From the NCBI GenBank assembly GCA_032173965.1, contig JAVUNC010000004.1, positions 26,389,001 to 26,453,000 of the forward strand: a DNA stretch of 64,000 bases. The letters are read 5' to 3'. Origin of the DNA: Sitta carolinensis (taxonomy: Eukaryota; Chordata; Aves; Passeriformes; Sittidae). The position numbers were made by a program, and so were the translations under genes. The notes below the pieces were generated by a model. The model saw only the letters and a list, made by a program, of their open reading frames with translations, made no database searches and was not told the DNA's origin. Position 1 is the stretch's first letter. The number at the start of each line of letters is the position of its first letter. Positions 23,901 to 37,463 of the stretch are shown one piece after another.

Positions 23901-26900
23901 GAGGACTTCTGTATTGTAAGAGGATTTTGACTACAACTTTGCTACCTATACAGAGAAGAACGGAATTTAGGTCATCTTTTAACACTAAGAAAATCTATGT
24001 TATAAAAACAATTCATCATTTTTGGATGTGGGCTGAAAAAACATTTGTAAGAAACAAGAAGAGGAGCTATATTTGCAAATGAAGTCTGTGAAAGGCAATG
24101 GTCATTTATATTAGTTGCATTATGCCTAGAAAAAGCAAAAAGCAAAAAAATAACATGGGTTTAGTGGCTTAGACCTCTTACATACTCTGACAAAAGAAGT
24201 AAAATCAGATATACTATGAATATAAGTATTAAAAACTACTGTAAAAATATCAGTTTGCTAAATAATTATTTTTTTCCTTATATAATTCAGGGAATTACTG
24301 ATTAGACAGCATCTCCTCTAGAGTGATCATGACCAAATCCGACACAGTGTCTTTCTGGTCCTCAAAATGGTATCAAGAAATATACAGTAACTTTGAAATT
24401 TAGCATTTTCAAGCAATAAACCAAAAGGAAAAGCTCTTTCTGAAAATGAAGCAGAAACATATGCAACACTAGTAATAGAAACCAGGGAAGGCAGTAGCTG
24501 GGATGCCAATCCCTCCTCAGCTGCCAGGTATCTGATTAAGGATTGCATGCAGGTCTGTCCACCTGGATACTGAAGGCCAGAATTTTATGCTGTGTGTTGA
24601 CATTCACAATTGCACTTTCAAAGAACTAAACAGGGATCATTATTCTCTTTTACAGCAGTTTCACAAAGGTGATGGTAGTGGCACTGTTCATCTTTCATGT
24701 TACAGAGCAATTATTATACTGTTCAGCCAGCAGGAGACCCAGGTTAATTTTTTTTTTTTCCTAGGTCTAGGACACAACATATCTATCCTCTATGTATTAG
24801 CAAATGTCCCAGCTACTAGATAGAAAACTAGCCCAGAGGGCATTTGCACTTTGGAGTGGCAAAATTCATGAAAATATAAGTGGTGAAGAAACTATAGATT
24901 TTGTAGCCTTGGATGAGGGCATTTACCTGAAAGAAGGGAGACAAAGGATGACTCAGATTTACTTTATGGTGGATGAGGAGAGAGGAACTTTTCTAACATG
25001 ATTTACCTGAATAATTTTAGATGCATTTCTTGAGATGAATCACACCCTAAAAACATCTATTTCTCTGCACAGAGACAGTCTACTGTCAGACTCCAGATCC
25101 TGCCACAGGCAAAAGAGAAAACAGCATTTACATGGGGACTAGACATCAGTGTTTTAAAGGTCTCATAGCATATGTTATGTAATTAATATGGGAATGTTGT
25201 ATTAACATTAAAATCGTTATGTAATACATTTTTCCTGTTTTCTGTCTCTTTTCTTAGCTGTTACACTCATCGTTCCTGTGTCCTGCTGGGTCCTATGGTT
25301 GACTCTTCAGTCTTCCTCAGGAGTGACAGGGGTGAGAGGTTGCAGGGGATCACAGTCAGCTGTCAACATCCTCAGGTCTTCACCAGAAAAACTGTTACGT
25401 TTCTTTCTCCTTAGGCTTGGTCACTGCTTTGGCTTCTTTTTAAATGTTTCCCTGTGAGCCATTTTCCTTCTCCCAGACTGAGAGCCATAGCCTTAGGGTG
25501 GCCTCTAGCCCCACACCAGCCCCACGCACCCAGAGGGCTGTGCATTGTCAGGCAGTGACAGGTGGGGGTGTCACCCCCTCCCCAGTTTGGCCACCCCAGA
25601 GCTGAAGCTGGAGCAGGGCAGGCAGCAGCCACTGGCCCCAGCACGGGGATTAAACCAGCAACCGGATCAGGCCAGAGCCACTCTAAGTCCCTGAAGTGTC
25701 AGGTCAGGGCAGACAGCATATTTACCAGGAGGCACTGATTACCTAGATCCCATATGGATAACATCATTAACATCCAAGGCAAGTCATGATGATGTCTAAA
25801 ATCCTGCTAAGGAATATGGACTCCTAATGATCTCTCAAACGACTCAATGTCAGATGAACAGTACCTCTTCCAAATTTAGTCAGCAAAGGTGACTTTTCTG
25901 ATTTGGTTAATAGTTACCTTAAACGTCCTTGAAAGCCAGAGAGAGAAAGGAAAGGAGCTGCCTGGGGCAATGTTGGCCCTAAAACTGGTAGAAAACATAG
26001 AACTGCAAGGTTCTGAGAAGTATCTATTCACTCATGCAGAACAAGAGAAGATCAATCAAACAAAATATTGACCTTCATCTTCCCTCACATTTCCTCCAAA
26101 TCACCAGATCTCTCAGAGAAGGAAGCTTCAAACTCAAGGAATATGAGATAACCTCAGATCCAATGAATTTAAAACCAAGTACTACGGTTTTCTAGAAAAA
26201 ATAAAGAAGTTGCATTGCTGCTTTTCTGGACACTGAAATAAAGAATGCAATATTCATTTTATCTCGTATATTCATACAATACATTCCTCCAGATTTTATA
26301 TCATTCATTCCCTCACACCATTCTTTGTTGTTTATTTAAAACTCAACTGGAGCACTAAATTGTGTAGTTGAATTTTGATTAGAGAAAGTCCTATTTTTTC
26401 TGGTCAGTTGAATGACAGAAGGGATACTACATCAGGTTTTTACTCATCACTGAATTGTTTCTAGTCCTAATTTCTATGTTAACCTAGAAAATAATAATAA
26501 TATATGGTAAAATTGTATCCACTGGTGATTCCAAACAGAAGCCACTGGCATTACTGAAACAGTAATATTCTAATTTCACATTCTATGAAAAATAATCTAT
26601 TACAGCCAAGATCCTTGCACCCTCTCTTCTGCGGAGCAAGTCCTTAAAATTTTAGTAAATTAAACCAACCATTTTTTCAAAGCCTTGAGAGACTGTTTAC
26701 TTCTCAGTCATCAGAATCAAATGGAATGTGTCAAGAAACCTCACTCTAATAATTATATACATTTTAAAATTGCTAGTAATTCCAAGGTAACAAAAAAGGT
26801 AACTTCACTCCTGGAAGATATTTTAGAACATGTTTAGTTTCATCTATAGATCATTAAAGAAAAAAAAGCTATTTTAAGTTTGATTCCAAGCTAGCAGAAA

Positions 26901-27860
26901 ACTCAAGAAACTATATATTTCATATTTTGACTACACTAGGTTCAGCGCTGCAAACTGTCATTCAGATTTGTCTTTCAGGTTTATCAAATCAGTCACAAGA
27001 ACAGCTCAGAGCTTTGAGTATAATGAATCCTAAACTTTAGCTGTTTAGCTTTTATCTCAGATATGATTTCTAATAGAAACTTAATCTAAATAAAAACGCA
27101 GTCTGATTTACCAGTGTTTCATTAGTTTGTGTAAATTAGCATATCTACTTTTCGACTGTAAAACAGCAGCCTTCTCTAACTGTTTAGTGTTGACTTTATA
27201 TATTTTACATCCTGTAAAGAGGAAGGGTACATACCAAACAAACTTTAAGGAACTTTTCTCTACCCTCATCTGTTGCTTAATTCCTGACAGAAAAATAGCA
27301 TCTCAAAAATTTAATACATATAATACTTTAACAACATTAATTTTTTTCATAGAAGTCTTTTATTTATACCTTCTGTTGCTCTTAGGACTTTTTCTCACAC
27401 AGATTGTTCAATATGGATTATCTGTAATGCTGAGGAGAACCACAATAAAGAACTACATTTAAGTTGATGAATTTTCTCACAATTAATTTTAAGACAAGAA
27501 AAAAAATGCAGTTGTAGTTCATATTGAACACATGTAACTAAATGGCTGTGGTTGCTTAGCAACCAGGATCAGACTTATGGGAGAACAATAAATACCTACA
27601 GCAATCTGTAGAGATTTTCTTATAACATAAAAATGTAGTTGCTATTTCTTGACATGTTCATTTACCCAGTAAGCAAGTTCTGTCTGTGTATCTTTTAGTA
27701 ATGAGAAATCTGAATTTATCTGTTTAGATTACTGGTAGTGTTATGTTCACTTTTTTAATTCTTCTCAATATCTATTGGCAAACCTTCAGGTGAATCTGTT
27801 GAGCAGATCTTCTGACCAGCCTCCTATATGACTTTGAATGTTTTTTGGAGTACTTTCATT
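20936..27860. other. AT-rich non-coding sequence
   Basis: No exon found. A GC-richer island at about 25440-25720 includes a perfect 7-bp hairpin (GGGGGTG-T-CACCCCC at 25564-25578) but no recognisable domain and few CpG. The remainder is unremarkable. Confidence 0.4.
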
Positions 27861-27863
27861 TGC

Positions 27864-28232
27864 TCATTCAAGAAATAACTGACTTTGGGCCACTGCTGCT
27901 GGGGAGACTTTTTCAGAAAGGTGTCTCTTAATGGTAGTGTAAATGATTCTGTTTGCTTTTACAGCACATTTCAGACATTGGTGTGTAAAATACACCCAAG
28001 TCCAAAACTGATTTTTGCACTGTGAGGACCAAAGGCCGTTGCAAGGTCCATACCTGGTGAGCTGCAGGGAACTATAGCCAAGAAGACCTGCATCATTATT
28101 AGGCTTAAACCAAGACATGAACTCACCTTCAGTATGAATGGCTGGGGTACTTTGTGCCTCATCTATGTGGTACACAGTTTTGTAGCTTCTGATCTCCTCA
28201 GTATGAAAGAGTCCTGAGCTTGTCCACTGCAA
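27864..28232 (-). pseudogene. Possible very old CR1 ORF2 remnant
   Basis: A 122-codon minus-strand frame includes CLKCAVKANRIIYTTIKRHL. This recalls the 'QC...AKKANRIL..IKR' stretch just after the reverse transcriptase core of CR1 ORF2, where a similar order of residues is conserved. The rest of the frame does not align convincingly and no 3' CR1 terminus follows. It may be chance. Confidence 0.25.
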
Positions 28233-28408
28233 AATTTAATGCTAGTGGTAGACAGTGCTTCTTAGGCAATACCTATAGCTGCTCCCCAAGAACAGCATCA
28301 TGCCCTTAAAGAGCTACTGCTGTGAACTGAAACTTTTTCCTGACCTAGTACTTCACCATTAGCATAGATACAACTTTTCTTGTAAAGTGAACTGTTTCAG
28401 AGTTTTGG

Positions 28409-28430
28409 AAAAAGAAAAAAAAAAAAAAAG

Positions 28431-28462
<32 letters not shown>
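28409..28462. repeat. Poly(A) tract, 54 bp with two G interruptions
   Basis: A run of A with single G interruptions near 28414 and 28430. No AATAAA lies just upstream, so nothing supports a retrocopy tail here. Confidence 0.95.
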
Positions 28463-28463
<1 letters not shown>

Positions 28464-30768
28464 CAAAAGCACAAACTTGTTCTCAGCAAAAAATACAATA
28501 TATTTACTTGAAATAACTTCTTTTCACTTGGAATAACTGCAAAAATGCTCCACTGCCTCCTGTGTTCCAGATGATGCAGTTAATGTGCTGGTAAAGTCAT
28601 TCTTCTGCCTGAAGTAGCAGTAGATCATTTCATGACAGATCAACCTTGGAGCTACTATTTGCTTTGTCAGGTATGATGCAATTGTGTTTACATTTAGAGG
28701 TATGAACTTCAATGAACATGTGGAGGAATTCTCTTTAAAGAAAACTAAACTCCCTCTAGACCAAGTTCTCATCATCAGTACGATGGAAGTTCAACACAGA
28801 AAAGTTAAAAAAAAAGCAATCATGGTGCAAAATTAACTTCGTATGTTGAGGTTCATTTCTGTAATCTAGTGTAGCCAACTCAGAGCCAGCGTCAATCATA
28901 AAGCCTTCTCTCTGTTTTATCATTGAAAAGAGCTAATTATTCAGAGCCAACAAGGATGATAAACCTACCATGGTACTCTGGTAACTGTAGGTAAACCCTA
29001 ACTTTATTTTTCTTTAGTTTACAGAAGCCTTCTGTTATATAAATACATTTTTTCTCTCACAATTTTCAATGTTCCTTTTCAATTTTCACCTTTAAGCCAC
29101 TGTCTAAGGTTCAGATTGCTATGTTTTCAAGAGAGATCTTTAAAAACGAATGAAAATATGGCACCACATAATGAAAAGGGGAGAATTCATCTAAAATCTT
29201 CAGCTATAACTTTCTTTAAGAGAATTTCCTCAGCAAGTTAATACTCCCATCCTGTAGACAGGTTATCTAATGATAAAGGACAAGAGTTTAAATAACATTT
29301 TTATTTCTCTTAGGCACTAAGGCAAAACTCAGTAACTTACAAGACTAAATTTTCTTCAAAGGGGCTAAAATCAGACACAAAAGGGTAATACACTGCAGAA
29401 TAAGCAAGAGTGTTTTATTGTATTTTTCTTCCACCTGACTGCAGTAGATGAGTAAATCTAAGGCAATATCATTTGATTTAACTGTCTGTGAAGAATAGTA
29501 TGAAAGTAAAGGAAGCCATGAAACAGCAAGCAAAAGTTCTAATTTTACTAGTTATTTGGATGATACCCAGATACCCCACATTTCATTAGTGCATGAATAA
29601 GATTCTGGCAGATATGCTGCAACATAGACTTTTATTTTCTGTTTAATACTCTTACAGCAAAAGGTTCTCCATTAATGGGCACATACAGACAGTGAGAAAT
29701 TCCTTATGGGTGTTTACAAGAACAGAACTATTGAAGGGACTGCAAAGGGAAGTTCAGAATTAGTTTCTATGTACTAATTCCAAATAATACACTTAGTTTT
29801 TATTATCTCCCTGGAGTTCACTCTGCCTCTGGTTCCTCATTTAACATAATATCACTGAGCTGTAATACTGTTCCACATACGAGAGGTTCAGCAATTTAAC
29901 TGTTTTAGTGGTCTTAAAGTGATTATACCTATAACACAGAACTAGAAAAAGCCTTTTGATGCTTAACACCTATAAACCTGTCGTTGTAGATGACAGAAAA
30001 TCTATTATAGCAGTGAACACTTTCTGCTTCAAATTGAGATGAGCAGGCAAGCCTTTTATGGCAATTTGAGAGGCATTTAATGGTGTGAATCGCTATTCAG
30101 AAGCTTTTTATATGTGTATTAAGTCCAATATAATACCTGAGCTTAAGAAGGTGACAAACATTAGCTAATAATTCTGTCACTTCATAGATTGTACCAAGTG
30201 TTAAGGAAAATTGCATTGGAAGACTTCGCAGAAAATAAAACAAAATGTACAACAGCTACCACATGCTGCCATTTTAAAACATCACACTTAAATGACATAG
30301 TAGAACATTACAGACCATGTCAAAAAAGGCAAGGAACTGTTATAAAAGACACTGGTTAACTTTGGATTCATGGAAGTGGCACCTGGCCAGAATAGCAAGA
30401 ACAGATTGACTAGATCTGCTAGATCGGCTGGAGAAGGAAGGCTTACAAGGCCATGACCCCTTTTACTCACTGCCAGTAGTCTAAGGGTGCAAGTCCTATT
30501 TCATGCAATAGATTGATCCGTAGCAAACTCTAATAAAATTAATATGTAAATTGCATGTCAGTTACTAAAAGTACACCTGTCAGTTTATCTCTGCCCCCTA
30601 CCTTCAAAATTTACTCTAAAATACACCAAATGTATTTTTAAAAAGGTGAGAGTTCCCTGCACAGTTTTTAAATGCATAGCTAGCATAAAAATAATAGTTC
30701 TTAGTTAACTTAACAGATCAGAATATCAGATATCTATTAATAGTTCTGAAAGAGCTGTTAGTTGTTAC
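28463..30768. other. AT-rich non-coding sequence
   Basis: No exon, RNA gene or repeat family identified in this stretch. Confidence 0.4.
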
Positions 30769-30965
30769 TGTGACACACAGAGGGAACACAGCAACACACA
30801 CAACAGGTGTTCAGGCAGAGAAGAAGAAAAGAACTCTCTTTATTTTTGACCTCGTATATATAAGTTTCTAGACAGATCAGAGATTGGACAGAGAAGTTAC
30901 CAACTCTCCATCTCCACTGGTCACTTGAGAAGTCCATCAGGTGATATCTTTTACAAAGGAATGCA
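30769..30965 (-). mobile_element. Solo LTR, 3' part, endogenous retrovirus-like
   Basis: On the minus strand the signals come in the order expected of an LTR: a TATATATA box (plus 30855-30863), AATAAA about 15 nt downstream (plus 30839-30844), a GT-rich stretch (TGTTGTGTGTGTTGCTGTG), then a terminal CACA at 30769. The compact TATA-to-poly(A)-signal spacing and CA end support an LTR rather than a gene promoter. The 5' limit is not clear and no target duplication or internal retroviral sequence was found, so it is treated as a solo or truncated LTR without coding capacity. Confidence 0.6.
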
Positions 30966-33900
30966 AACATGATTCTCGTTTATCTTAGAATTCATGAGAA
31001 CTGACTCTATTATATTAGAACAAATCAGAAGGCTTATTTCCAGGTACAACATCTAGTTGTCCTGTCGTTGCCATGGTTTTTCAAGGCATTGCACTTGGTG
31101 GAAATTCCAGTTTTGGCTATTACATTTGTTGGAAATGTGGTGAAACACTCTTTAAAATAGCAATGTCCACTGGGCCTTGACGCCACCTCAGTTGACAAAG
31201 ATTTCACAAGCTCTGAGAGCTTTTCCACGGAGATAAGAAATATACTAGGGATAGGATCCAGCTCAAGATGTAAATGCCTAAATGAAACTACAGACATTCT
31301 AAATTCTCATTATAATCAGTAACCACAATTCTGTCACGTAGAACTGTTGGCAATACCCTCATTTACTTTCCAGAATTGAACTTAATATCAGTTCATGAAT
31401 CTCAGTCTACGAATTCTTTCCTTTTATTCCTAGGTGTCCTGTGAAAAACTGCATAGGCCACTTAGTTTAGACCTTAAGTATAATTAAATACAAAACTAAA
31501 AATCCTTTAAGCAGAATCCTATTCTCTATTTGGAATGACTTGATTAAATGTTGATGGCACAAGATGTGATCCCTGTTGATATACACAAGGCTACCCTATA
31601 AATAGTTTTTTAGAACAGAGAAATAAAACCCACAAGCATCTCAGTGAAGAGATATCTATGGAAATTGAGAGCTGTCACCCTTCCCAGATACTTTCTAGTA
31701 ATTCTCAGAGTTAAAATATCTTTTCATACTGAAATGGAAAACAGATTAAATCTCAGTATAGGAGGTCTACAACTCTCACGAAAATGGATTGGCTCTGCAC
31801 TGTGCATCATGACTGTAGTATCAAGAATTCCACTGATGTTTTAGAGCTGTACAGGGCACTGACTCATTGTCCCTGCTTATGACTTTCAGCTAAAATTGCA
31901 AATAATGCAGGGCTCGTAAGAATACTTAGGTCTGGGAAACAGAATATAAAGAGAAGATAGTTAATTTCTGGGGCATTCAAATCTAACCTGGTATTCATGG
32001 TAGAAGAGTTCCCAGTTTCCATTTTCAACCCCCTCTTTCTGAACCTTTCTAATCATAAGTGTTTTTGAAATAGACACATAATAAAGAAAGGCTGAATTCT
32101 ACTTAGAAGAATTTCTATACTGAGCTCATCTCAGTGATGATGTACTATTAAAATTCAGCATTTGTAATAACTGATAGCTGAGACTATCAATATTTCCCCC
32201 CAGTGTTTTCCTCAGTAACGCATCCAAGACAGGTCTATCATATTTCCATACAATCAAACCTGGAATGTGTTCAGAATTTTCCATTTGCATTGAAGAATCT
32301 CAGCAGTGCCCTAAGATATTGCAGGCCCAATATCTTGTCTTAGTAGATCTCTGACATTCAGGAACAAATTCAGGAAAAAATCTGTTCAAACAATGTACTT
32401 TAGTTGTTAGACTACCATAGTAAGTCTTAGTTGACTTATTTGCATAAATACATAGAGCTAAATCAAACATATATAACTAAGAAACTAGGCCCCATTAAGT
32501 ATAAGACAATTCTTCAGCTAATAGAAAAGCTTCATGAACCTATCTGAGCTACTTAAAATTAGACAGGAATGGTATACAGAACTAACATTCAGTCAACTGC
32601 CCTAGTTTCTGCCTGGGTTACATGGATCAGCAGTTTCATTTGATGGCACAAACTTGCTCTGTCTTAGTGAACAACTGTCAGCCTTAGTGAATATGTGATC
32701 AATATTCAGGGATAAATAACTGTCATGGAAGTTCATGAAGACTGTGTGCAAAACAACATCAGAGAGATGAAACTACAACCCGAGATGAATGTAGGCACAG
32801 AAAAAAAATTAACCTCATAAAAGTGGTATTACTGGAGGAATTTTCTGTTCTCAGTGTTAAGTACCCTCAAGCAGGGCTCTGCTATAGAGACAAGCACCAT
32901 TATTTGTCCATGTGTAGAAACGGATGCTCAAAGAATGCATGGCAAGAAAAACCCCACAACTGATAAATGCAATGCAGTCCACATCTTACAGACTTGCACT
33001 CCCCTTCTCACTTCCGCTAACACTGCTTTCTGACCCCATTTTTTTTCAGTTTCACAGGACAAATTGTCCTTTACTACATTGAATGACTTTGTAGAAAGCA
33101 GGAAGAGACAAGATCCCTGAGATAATTAACTAATATCAGTGTTACAGAACACATTGCTTCAGAAGGTGAAATGGAAGGCACATCTCTGCCAGCTCTGTGG
33201 AAAAGAAGGTAAACTGGAAGGTTGCTTGTAACAGCAAGCTCTTAGAACTGCATCAGGGTACAGCATTGAAAACAACTATAAAGCACTGTGGCCAGTAGGC
33301 TGCTCACACACCTCAGGTGCCATAAGAAACATGTAAGTGGAGAGGTTTCATAGTTGTAAAGTGTATTATTTTCCTACCCAAGCCTTACTGGTGGGGAAAA
33401 AATGCAATCTAAATTCTCCTCAAATGCTTAAACCATGATGTTTCAATAATCATATTAGTCAGTAAATTGAAATACTTAGAAGCAACAGGTTGAGTTGATT
33501 ATAAATGTAATAGCAGCGGTTCCTTTATTCATCACAATTTGTATTTTGAATACCAATCTTTTGATAGACGTTCATCTACATGTATCAGAAAAACTAGAAA
33601 AATAAATCCTAATTTTGCAGTTGAGCAAAGGAATAAAAAAATTAGCTGGGCTATCTCCCATGATATTAACGACCTGAAAAAAGAATGTGTTGCAAAATTA
33701 TCCTCACATGTGCACAACCTTTATTTGTATTAGACAAAGATGATTTTCTTGTGAAAATTAAGTAAAGCTTTAAACATGGTCATTATGATCACCACAGGTT
33801 GTAAGGAAAAACATAGTTTTGGCAGTGAAGAAAGAGAAGGAAATCAAATTCTGTCATTGATACGCCCATAATTTTTTTGTTGAACCTGAAGGATTTTTAC

Positions 33901-34127
33901 AAAGAATGATGTGCACATCCACCAGAGGGAAAAAAAATCCATTTTACTTTAGTGTGATCCTCCAGCTGAGTAGTACCTTTTTCTTAATAGCAGCACGCTT
34001 TAAAGCCATATTGCCAAATGTCAGGTTATTTTCATGACCAGGATACAGAGTGAGGAAATGAAAAACCATATCACTCTGTGAGAGATTGAAATGCTGATGC
34101 TTAATGACTCCAAACTCAATTTGTGGA
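30966..34127. other. Non-coding sequence, no identifiable element
   Basis: A minus-strand open frame of 87 codons at 31034-31297 has no recognisable domain. It may include the 5' part of the adjacent LTR. The remaining sequence is AT-rich and unremarkable. Confidence 0.4.
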
Positions 34128-34620
34128 GGTGGCAGGGTGCTTTTCTGAGGCCAGGTTTGCACTCCCCAAGGGAAAGAGGTGAGATTTTGGGTGTGTAGCA
34201 GCAAGCCTCTGGTCTGCCACATGACAGAAGGGTGAACTCCCACCACCGAAGGCAGTAAGACAGGCTTTGAGGGAGATAAGCAGCAGATCCTGTGAGGTGG
34301 GTGGGATAGTGCTTTTTTTATCATGCCAACTACTCTCCTTCACACCCCATTCCCTTCCTTAGGGAGGTCAAGTTCACACAGAACATTCACATTTTGCATA
34401 TAGGCCTGACATTGTTCATCCCTACTAATGGGACATAACTGGCTCACCTGAGCTGACCTGAGGGGCAGCTGTCATGTCTTGGAAGGTGTCATAACCCATT
34501 AAAGACCCCCAAAGCACCCCCAGACTCATTTCTGAAACCTTCCACCAGAGGATTTAAAGCTCCTTCCCTCAAGGGTGCTCCCACCAAGCCTGAGTGTATG
34601 TTAACCCATTGAGTTCTGTA
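34128..34620. other. GC-richer block, possible old LTR or repeat
   Basis: This half-kilobase is clearly richer in G+C than its flanks and has several C runs and a TTTAAA near 34555. Open frames overlap on the minus strand without recognisable domains. It resembles degraded LTR sequence in composition but has no clear ends. Confidence 0.25.
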
Positions 34621-34888
34621 TTTCATGGGCTTCCCCTACCCTCCACAGATGAAGACCACAACCTTCACATTGACAAGACTGCAACCATCACTTTCCAACA
34701 ATCAAGTCTTATCACAGGTCCATGGGTGGTGGTATTTTTCTACTCTCATCCTTTCTTTCTCTTTCTTCCCCTCATACATTTTCTTAGGTGATATTTTTAT
34801 GCTTTTATGTTGCTATCTTACTATAGATAATAATAACCAAAATGGCAACATACCTGATTTCTATTGCAACCAAACTATTCTAAAATAA

Positions 34889-34892
<4 letters not shown>

Positions 34893-34920
<28 letters not shown>
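34893..34920. repeat. (TA)14 microsatellite
   Basis: Perfect TA dinucleotide array of 28 bp directly after an AATAAACCC string. Confidence 0.97.
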
Positions 34921-34925
<5 letters not shown>

Positions 34926-37463
34926 TTTATTTACAAACATGATCATTCAGTGTCCTTTCACTCTAATCTGCCCTAAGGGATCTATTAACAACAACATGTG
35001 TTACCCTCACCATCTGGAGCTGGTCATAACTCTATCCTTCTTGGAAATCTCATGTTTCTTTTCCTGCCCTATGTTTGCGGATCTCTTGTATCTGCTGACA
35101 CATTTTCTGCCAGCTCTGTGGGGAAATGGACCATGTTTCCACACGTCTGTAAAATACCAATTTCACTTAAGAAACTCCACAGGTTGCAGGAAAAAAAAAA
35201 GTTAACTGCGTCATGTCACTTAATTGAGTTGTATATTCGAAGTTTCACTGTAAGACATTTGCTGGAACCTAAAGCCAGCAGCAAAAGAAACCGATATATA
35301 TAGGAGAGGGATTCAGGAAGAGGAGAAAATGTGTCCCCTCCTGCAGTGTATCCTGTTTCAAATCTTTTTGGGGTTGTTTTCATTTTTTTTTTAATGTAAA
35401 AATTCCTACAACAAATCAAACGAACCCAAATATCTAAACAAACAAAAAACTAAGTTTCTACGAAGATCAGGATTATAACTTCTTTTATTAAACACTTCAT
35501 TGTGGAATCTCTACTTCTAGTCTGACTCGTTCCTCCTAGCAATTTTTGTCTTCTACTTAAACATTCTACACCTCAACATAGATAAATGCATGCCCTCAGC
35601 TAAATGCTGGAATTATTGCATTCCCATCTTTCCATGGTTTACAGAAACTCACAAATCACAGCTCTGTCTAGAGCCTGTGTCATGATTACAGCATACTGTA
35701 AAAATCCCCAAGACCTGCTTAGGAATCCACAGTGACTGTTTTATCCAGCCCCTGGACTTCTCACCAAGCTTATAGATTTACCCATCATTTGTAAGTCTTG
35801 CAAAATGACTGCTTTTTCCAAGTCTGAGTCTGCAAAATTTTCCAACAGAAATTTGTATTCCTATTTTCCCCCACTAAATGTTTTTACTCTTTCCTAAGCC
35901 TGACTAGTTCAGGAATTTTTTGCTTGACTGTAGCTGGATCACAGCTACAGAAGACAAGGAGGCAGGAGATGTTACACACACTCATAAATCCTATGATTGT
36001 ATCCTTGAGGGAAGAAATGATAGCAGCAATCACGAGAGGCACTACATTTTACGTCTTTCTTAAATCCAGCAAACCCTGAGGAGAAGTTAAACACAGGTAG
36101 TTGCAGCATTCTTGATCTGACTTTGAACTGAAATAACTCCGAGGAGTGTGTCATTCAGAAGGAATGCTGTATGCCTATGGAAAACTCTGCAATCATTGTA
36201 ATGTCAAAAAAGCTTTGTATACCCAAAAACATACCCTCTACACAGCCACCCCGAGTTAGGCATGCCTACCTTGAACCACTCAGGACATTCTTGACAGCGA
36301 AGATGAACTGAACTGATCTTAACTTCAGCATCACACTTTTTATATTTTATTTATGGCACAAGGTCAGATCACTTGCTTCCCTTGATTTTGTAAGGTGACA
36401 AAGGCTGACTGCTGGGAGAATCTATTCTGCCTGATCAGTCATTGTAACTCACTTACAGATTATAGAAAGCACTACAAAAAACCAAGAGTGTATCAGAGAA
36501 ATCTGAGTAAGACTTATGTTAAGGGTATGAAAATTTGCAATAAGAACACCATTTTCTTTTTAAATGTGGTGGGAGAATTTAACAAATCACCATGGGTGAT
36601 GCTATTTTCAAGACAAATACAGAAATAATTTATAACAGTTTTGGGAAAAGTTCTGGATTTTTTGCTTTTGCTTTTATTCTCTAGTTTTAAAAGGAAGAAC
36701 TTATAGGCAAGGTAAGACAGAGCCAAATGTATCTTACAACTATTTGCATTTAAAATCTGTTTACATTTTAAAAGTTTGAGTTTCTGTGAATAAATAAATA
36801 AGATCAAATACTTTCTAATGCAAAAATAAGCTTTTAACAGCTAACTTAATCTGTAGATGAAATAAGCACCACCAGAGAAACAAATCTTTGCATAGAGGTT
36901 CAGAATTCATATATTAATCAGGTTACAAAAGACAACAGAAGCAATCAAATGTAATAAATGGACATAAATAAAAAGAGTGAAGAATTAAGAGTAAATGGTT
37001 TCGCATGAAGAAAATAGGTAATAACATGAAACACAATAATGTAAAGATATTGGAATTCAGACTATATGCACAAAATGACTATTCTGGTATTAATTTTTCT
37101 GATACTTACAGGACACATGAAGAGGACATGGAGGTAAATTCACTTGTAAATTGAATGTAAAAAAAAGTGTACTCTAATATATTTTTAAGTGTCTAACCTA
37201 AAAGTTTAAGTTTTTAATATAACTTAGCTTTAAACCTTTGCTTTTTTATGTAGACTAAAATAAAATAATAAAAGTGTGAATGCAAAATATGCAAGTGCAT
37301 GCTACAAATGGACTTTCAGATTGCTGAAACAATATACGTTAAATTTCATTAATCTGAAAACAGATTTATTAACTCTAGTCATTTGTAAGCATCTTTGAAA
37401 CAATGCTGTTTTCTAATTCTGTCCATACTAATTCTTTCTACTGAATATATATATATATACACA
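34921..37463. other. AT-rich non-coding sequence
   Basis: No exon seen. A TATATATAGG motif at about 35295 lies before a purine-rich stretch but nothing else suggests a promoter. A short (AT)8 run sits at 37444-37459 immediately before the LTR-like copy. Confidence 0.4.
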
